Origin: a virus
IMG/VR virus record: IMGVR_UViG_3300012936_000063
Location: 1 to 36,182 of that record
DNA length: 36,182 bases
Strand: one strand, 5' to 3'
Part shown: positions 32,701 to 36,182 of the stretch, in pieces
Numbering within the stretch: the stretch's first letter is position 1
Layout: every line of letters starts with the position of its first letter
Position numbers and translations under genes: made by a program
The notes under the pieces: generated by a model
Seen by the model: the letters and a program-made list of their open reading frames with translations, nothing else
Database searches by the model: none
What the model was told of the DNA's origin: nothing

Positions 32701-34544
32701 AAAACGTCTTCTTGAATGGTGTTAGACTTTCAGAGACTGAATACACTACTAATGGATCTACGATTACATTAGACTCTGCTGCAGCACTCGGAGACGTTCT
32801 TGACATTGTTGTATACCTGAGAGGTTCTGATCCCAATAGAAATATTGAGGTTAACCTTAGACCGCCATTTAATGGTACTACAACGGCATTTACAATGTAT
32901 CGTGGGGCAAGCGATACATTATTCAGTCCTGTTGATGCGCGTCAAATAATCGTATCTCTTGGCGGTGTTATTCAGCATCCAGGCATTGCATACACAGTTG
33001 GTGCAGGATCATCAATCTACTTCGCATCTGCTCCTGGTGCTGGAAATACCTGCTTTATCACAGGTCTTTTCTCCACTCAGAGTGGCATTTCAACTGATGC
33101 TACTAAGATTGAAACTCAACTCTATACTCCAACAGGCATTCAAACATCATTTACTCTCACAAGAGGATATGAGCAGAACTATCTTGATGTATATGTAAAC
33201 GGTTCTCGTCTTGTTACTGGACAAGACTACACTGCGACAGATTCTTCAACATTCTCTCTCACATCTCCTGCACAAGCAGGTGATACTGTAGAAGCAGTTG
33301 CATTTAGAACTGTTGGTATTACCTCTGCAGTGACTGCTGGAATCTCAAGTAACGTTGATGGTAACTATGTCAACACCACACATCTGCGTACTAGTGGCAT
33401 TTCTACATTTGGTGGAGTAGGTATAGGAACAACTCAAACAATAACAGCGTATAGTGGTGTTGGAGTTGGTCAAACTTATGTTGGACTTTTTATTGGCGCA
33501 TCAAAACCAGATAATACCCAACAAAATCCTGCTTTTTATGTTAAAGAATCTTCTCAAGGTGTTATTTCCATTTTTGACAGCGGTCACACCAATGGTGGGT
33601 ACATGGAGTTCAGAAAACAAGGAACTCCAATCGCTGATATAGGATCTGCTTCTAGGACATTTTCAGTCGGTGAGGCAAATCATTTTGGAATCAATGCAAG
33701 ATTGGATCGTCCATTGATTCTTGGAGCAAATAATCTAGAGAAAATGAGAATTATCTCTAGTGGCAACATTGGAATTGGCACCACAAATCCAGAGCAGAAA
33801 CTACACGTCGCTGGTAATCTAACTCTTGGAGATCCAAATGGATCTGATAATACTTATATTGATCAAAAACAAAATGGTCAACTTAATCTCATTAATAGTG
33901 GAAGACAAGCTAATAGTGGTAGTGTAAGAATAAACAGAACTAATAGTATAGGTGGAGATATCACTTACTTTAGAGATTTTGAAGTTTATGATGGTAAAAC
34001 TAATCTTGTGCTTAAGGTAGATGGAAGCACAGGAAGAGTTGGTATCAATACGACCGCACCATCACATACATCTTATGCAACACTCTTTGTTCAAGGATCT
34101 CAGAAGGGAATAAGCATCAGAGATGATAGTGGTGTATATCGTGCGATATACATAAACTCTTCTGGTAACCTTTATTTCTATAATGGAAGCAACGAAGGTT
34201 ATTTGAATAATTCTGGTGCTTGGACTAATGCTTCTGATGAAAGACTGAAGCAAAATATTAGACCTATCGGATATGGATTGACAACTGCTTTAAGTTTGAC
34301 ACCAAGACATTATGAAATGCTTGAGGGTGGAGAAACTAACATTGGTTTCATTGCTCAAGAAGTTGAAGAAATTGTTCCAGAAGTTGTTTCATCTACTGAT
34401 AGTGCAACAGGATACAAGGGTCTTGATTATGGAAGTTTAGTTGCTATTGCAATCAAGTCAATCCAAGAGTTGAAAGAGCAAAATGATGCTTACTTGGCTA
34501 GGATTCAAGCTCTTGAGGCACAAGTGGGTATCGCATCCACTTAA
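29790..34544 (+). CDS. Giant mosaic tail fibre (1584 aa) with cupredoxin-like domain and S74 C-terminus
   Basis: The start is GTG at 29790. The N-terminus (PLGELALNTWDGQLYASRNV) is a typical fibre attachment domain. Residues about 165-256 form a cupredoxin-like domain with His198, Cys245, His248 and Met251 in the order GHP ... QCSAHGFMG. Shaft repeats (GIGTTSAFNALQV, GDGSGLTGV) and a Gly-rich hinge follow. Then come several copies of a 'GQT-x-F ... FLNG-x-RL ... GD-x-V' domain (about 593-1173). The end, from ASDERLKQNIRPI to GFIAQEVEEIVPEVV, is a Peptidase_S74 intramolecular chaperone with candidate Ser1482 and Lys1487. Cleavage near Ser1482 would release about 103 residues after trimerisation. 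This is probably a main receptor-binding fibre. Confidence 0.8.
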   Translation: MADPKVKLKRSAVAGRVPSPEQVPLGELALNTWDGQLYASRNVGVGTSVVAINPWIVGTGTDSYNIYYTAGNAGIGTTIPRNELHVNGDIKIDRHLNVTGIVTASSFVGTLTGTATGLSGTPGIAVTNVTGFGFLRAPHSATTTVLTVTVDSKDATHRYNGTGSGNGYVIDGVQSPFLTLTPGRTYRFDQSDSSNSGHPFRFYLEAGKTTQYSTNVTTNGSAGSAGAYTEITVTDTTPTVLHYQCSAHGFMGNSIFVSSNTLISPHASTIKNYLTVDSGANISGVTTLATASATSFTATSTVVGSAVTLNSGGVVAGLGTINYINATHLNATGIVTANSFVGDGSNLTGITGGVFATNQTGINTSTNIGIGTTSAFNALQVIGDANISGVVTANSFVGDGSGLTGVTGTGSGIAVKDGASTVGTAGTVDFGTALSVTPLSVGIVTVNLANTAVTAGDYTNADITVDAQGRITAASNGSGGGGGSGGGLFASNQTGIHTLTNVGVGTTSAFNALQVVGNANISGVVTANSFVGDGSGLTGVTAESSGIVIRDSNSLIGVAATVNFGTGLSVTPLSVGIVTVSNLAKTSGVDRTETSFTATDGQTSFTVSYDILNPIDVFLNGIRLKDSTDYTATNGTSIVLTTSAAAGDSLVVMEYFATTGTSNEKHAVDRKITEFTATAGQTTFSLAYTAGNIDVFFNGVRLLDSDITASNGTSVVLGSAAAASDQVVVVEYLVSTTGNGITGQTVTTFNATDGQTSFNVSYIIGAIQVYRNGIRLVEDSDYTANTGTSVVLASGANIDDKIVVVESQGLFGSNQTGINTTSNLGIGTTSAYNALTVVGDANVSGVVTATGGFNIGIQSGGINVVSGVVTALNFIGVGNTFLYNAGSKTVDISIQGGGGISGIGIALSTYNVGYGQTTIEFIGSGVTAVSIGNTTQVTIEPGLVGAAKSVTSFIATAGQTAFNVDHSTGQENVFLNGVRLSETEYTTNGSTITLDSAAALGDVLDIVVYLRGSDPNRNIEVNLRPPFNGTTTAFTMYRGASDTLFSPVDARQIIVSLGGVIQHPGIAYTVGAGSSIYFASAPGAGNTCFITGLFSTQSGISTDATKIETQLYTPTGIQTSFTLTRGYEQNYLDVYVNGSRLVTGQDYTATDSSTFSLTSPAQAGDTVEAVAFRTVGITSAVTAGISSNVDGNYVNTTHLRTSGISTFGGVGIGTTQTITAYSGVGVGQTYVGLFIGASKPDNTQQNPAFYVKESSQGVISIFDSGHTNGGYMEFRKQGTPIADIGSASRTFSVGEANHFGINARLDRPLILGANNLEKMRIISSGNIGIGTTNPEQKLHVAGNLTLGDPNGSDNTYIDQKQNGQLNLINSGRQANSGSVRINRTNSIGGDITYFRDFEVYDGKTNLVLKVDGSTGRVGINTTAPSHTSYATLFVQGSQKGISIRDDSGVYRAIYINSSGNLYFYNGSNEGYLNNSGAWTNASDERLKQNIRPIGYGLTTALSLTPRHYEMLEGGETNIGFIAQEVEEIVPEVVSSTDSATGYKGLDYGSLVAIAIKSIQELKEQNDAYLARIQALEAQVGIAST
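30853..31530 (+). repeat. Internal tandem duplication in the 1584-aa fibre
   Basis: Two related blocks (about 30853-31140 and 31258-31530) each encode NQTGI-x-T ... GTTSAFNALQV ... GDGSGLTGV ... LSVTPLSVGIVTV. They are separated by a Gly-rich hinge (about 31222-31254). A partial third copy lies at about 32221-32355 and a related copy in the 929-aa fibre at about 23610-23772. Confidence 0.75.
30990..31029 (+). repeat. 40-base exact repeat, copy 2
   Basis: Identical to 26400-26439 in the 271-aa fibre gene. Confidence 0.85.
31567..33305 (+). repeat. Array of about six fibre domains in the 1584-aa protein
   Basis: Copies start near 31567, 31806, 32025, 32635, 32870 and 33110. The pattern is T-x-F-x-A-x-x-GQT-x-F, then (D/N)VF-x-NG-x-RL, then GD-x-V-x-V. 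The fifth copy is the most diverged, and a shaft segment (about 32215-32630) separates copies three and four. One further copy occurs in the 929-aa fibre (about 21720-21905). Confidence 0.72.
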
Positions 34545-34550
34545 TAAATA
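34543..34550 (+). promoter_or_regulatory. Late promoter (AATAAATA)
   Basis: The octamer overlaps the stop of the 1584-aa gene and lies 18 bases before the ATG at 34569. Confidence 0.68.
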
Positions 34551-34568
34551 CCATTAAAGTCTATTGAC

Positions 34569-35663
34569 ATGGCAAGTAAAGGTAGAGAACTAGGAAATAT
34601 AGTATCACCACAGACAGGGATCGCTGTTACGGTCTCTGGCGACCCTGTTGTTATTGATGTAGGCAATATTGGCATCGGAACTACAAACGCAACAGCTAAG
34701 ATTACATCTGCTACCACCAGTGATGATAATATTGAGTTATATCGTTATAATGCGGGTAGTAATGGTCCTGTTATCAGAATGTCCCACTCTTATTCTGACA
34801 CAATTGGAGGAAATGAACTTATTCCTGGAACTGGTGGTGGTTATGCTCTTGGCAGAATTGATTTTAGAGGATCACTGGGAAATGGCAACTGGGGAGTTGG
34901 TGGAAGACTAAAGTTTTTAGCAAAAGGATCCACGAGTGCATCTTCATTGCCAACTGATTGTTCGCTTCTTTTGACTCCATCAGGAAGCACTACTCCATCT
35001 GAAGTTGTCCGCGTAAGTGCTGGTGGATCGGTCGGCATCGGAACGGATGATCCAATGGCAGATTTACATTGTGATGGATCTCTAAAACTTGGAGGTACTT
35101 GGTCAGATGCTCCCGTTGGAACCCCCATTAAAATGGGAGCATATAATACTGGTTATGGAGTTGGTGCAAGAACTACTATAACTACAGCAACTTGGACAGT
35201 CTTGAATATAAATGGTAGTTATCAGTCAGCAATCAATATAGAAAGGGATCATGGTGATGATGTTATTGTATTTGATAAAGTAAGTCCTAATAGCCATCTG
35301 GCAATAACATTATCTATGCCATATTATCAATCTGCTAGTGGTACTGGTGGTGGATTTGGTATTAAATTTTGGGGATCCTATAATGATGGATCTAGTTTTG
35401 TTCAAATGAGTAATCTGTCTAATGGTGTAGTTGATTATTGGGGTGGTGGTGGATACGGCGGTAATTCTACTGGAGTATTTACTTATACTTGGCATACAGC
35501 GCAGGCATCAAATGATTCTGACTGGTTAGCACGCACAGGAGATTGTAGATTTTACTGGGAAGTTCGATGTGGCGATGCCAATGACACATGCTATTTTATT
35601 GATTATGGTAGTGGTTATCCTAAAGAAGGAACAATTACTATAACTGAATTTATTGCTCAGTGA
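34569..35663 (+). CDS. Tail fibre (364 aa) with shared N-terminal adaptor
   Basis: Its N-terminus (RELGNIVSPQTGIAVTVSG, then DPVVIDVG) is the same adaptor as in the genes at 13916 and 36055, but it passes directly into NIGIGTT without the EYFRVTG-type insert. One shaft repeat (VGIGTDDPMADLHCDG) follows. The C-terminal 165 residues (SINIERDHGDDVIVFDK-like start, aromatic-rich middle, Cys pairs near the end, closing EGTITITEF) do not match the knob of the 13916 fibre. This suggests a shared base with exchanged tips. The assembly-chaperone-like gene at 35688 follows. Confidence 0.7.
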   Translation: MASKGRELGNIVSPQTGIAVTVSGDPVVIDVGNIGIGTTNATAKITSATTSDDNIELYRYNAGSNGPVIRMSHSYSDTIGGNELIPGTGGGYALGRIDFRGSLGNGNWGVGGRLKFLAKGSTSASSLPTDCSLLLTPSGSTTPSEVVRVSAGGSVGIGTDDPMADLHCDGSLKLGGTWSDAPVGTPIKMGAYNTGYGVGARTTITTATWTVLNINGSYQSAINIERDHGDDVIVFDKVSPNSHLAITLSMPYYQSASGTGGGFGIKFWGSYNDGSSFVQMSNLSNGVVDYWGGGGYGGNSTGVFTYTWHTAQASNDSDWLARTGDCRFYWEVRCGDANDTCYFIDYGSGYPKEGTITITEFIAQ

Positions 35664-35669
35664 TAAATA
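35662..35669 (+). promoter_or_regulatory. Late promoter (GATAAATA)
   Basis: The octamer overlaps the TGA stop of the 364-aa fibre; the next ATG is 35688. Confidence 0.68.
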
Positions 35670-35687
35670 TATAAAAATATTATTATT

Positions 35688-36053
35688 ATGCTACACGATA
35701 TCAACACAGCATTAAAATCTTTAGCACCTGGAGCAGAATGGGCGATCAGGGGTGAAGAAATTCTGTGGCATAATGGTAATGGTTATGAACAGCCAACTGA
35801 TGCTGAAATAACTGCAAAAATTGATGAGTTAAACTCAGGAGAAGCAATGAGACTTCTTCGTATTGAAAGGGATAAAAGACTTGCAAAAGATGACTGGAAA
35901 GTTGTAAAAGCAAAAGAAACTGGTACAAATCTTACTAGTGCTTTTAAGACCTATCGTCAAGCACTTAGAGATCTTCCTTCAACCGCGACTCCAACACTAG
36001 ATAGTAACTATCAGTTAAATATGTCGTCTGTTACCTGGCCTACGGAACCTTAA
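35688..36053 (+). CDS. Tail-fibre assembly chaperone-like protein (121 aa)
   Basis: The central part, RIERDKRLAKDDWKV, followed by FKTYRQALRDLPSTA, matches the hallmark of small phage tail assembly chaperones (R-x-x-RD-x-L-L-x-x-DW ... YRQALRDLP). The N-terminus has a WAIRGEEILWHNG segment like other fibre-assembly proteins. In known phages such proteins lie just behind the fibre they help to fold, as here behind the 364-aa fibre. The next fibre gene starts one base after its stop, so chaperone and fibre are probably coupled. The family assignment is from memory of the motif. Confidence 0.72.
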   Translation: MLHDINTALKSLAPGAEWAIRGEEILWHNGNGYEQPTDAEITAKIDELNSGEAMRLLRIERDKRLAKDDWKVVKAKETGTNLTSAFKTYRQALRDLPSTATPTLDSNYQLNMSSVTWPTEP

Positions 36054-36054
36054 A

Positions 36055-36182
36055 ATGACTAAAGCAAGAGATACTTCAAATTTAGTTTCTTCTATAACAG
36101 GAATCGCCGTTACTATATCGGGTGATCCTGTTGTTCTTGGTGTAGGTAGCACAGAACTTGTTAGAGTAACTGGTGATGGTAA
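36055..36182 (+). CDS. Tail fibre with shared N-terminal adaptor, 3' partial
   Basis: ATG at 36055 opens a frame that runs to the window edge (42 codons). It reads TSNLVSSITGIAVTISG, DPVVLGVG, then ELVRVTGDG, and is closest to the start of the 13916 fibre. The start is one base after the stop of the chaperone-like gene. It is the third copy of the adaptor and shows that the fibre array continues beyond the window. Confidence 0.72.
   Translation, partial: MTKARDTSNLVSSITGIAVTISGDPVVLGVGSTELVRVTGDG

Overview
The window looks like part of the late structural region of a T4-like cyanomyovirus, a phage of marine Synechococcus or Prochlorococcus. The evidence is the AT-rich, one-direction gene packing, a T4 gp5-type OB-fold hub protein, a CP12 (Calvin-cycle regulator) homologue, a phage tRNA-Leu(UAA), and octamers of the NATAAATA late-promoter type in most gaps between late genes. 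All genes read left to right. I see no credible gene on the minus strand.

Region 1 (1-12762) is the tail core, baseplate hub and spike. It starts inside a tape-measure-like protein. Next comes a 1082-residue protein with a glycine-zipper membrane segment, a GH19 muramidase/chitinase-type domain and an M15-type peptidase domain. Then follow a gp27-like hub subunit, a small CP12 protein, a gp5-like OB-fold protein that has no lysozyme, a beta-helical spike candidate, and three paralogues sharing one C-terminal domain. Most of these genes overlap by one base (TAATG or TGATG), so they probably form one translationally coupled unit.

Region 2 (12763-13892) is a small-gene island. It has a near-consensus sigma70 promoter, four short unknown proteins and the tRNA-Leu(UAA).

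Region 3 (13893-36182) is a very large tail-fibre and adhesin array. Most genes have their own late promoter, and the stop codon of the previous gene often lies inside the promoter octamer. Members include fibres sharing an N-terminal adaptor (13916, 34569 and 36055, the last running off the window), two probable small assembly proteins or chaperones (15300, 35688), a 1640-residue beta-helix-like structural protein, several mosaic fibres built from repeated GIGTT/GVVTA modules, a fibre with an Mtd-like N-terminal domain, and a 1584-residue fibre. The 1584-residue fibre has a candidate type-1 copper (cupredoxin-like) domain and a C-terminal S74 self-cleaving chaperone. A full-triad subtilisin-like protease (24201) lies one base behind a fibre gene.

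The likely logic is that region 1 builds the injection machine and its cell-wall-cutting parts, region 2 supplies host-adjusting and translational functions, and region 3 supplies a changeable set of receptor-binding fibres that share sequence blocks and appear to recombine. The items most worth following up are the candidate copper site in a fibre, the fibre-linked subtilase, CP12 coupled to the hub gene, and the repeated fibre-adaptor cassettes.
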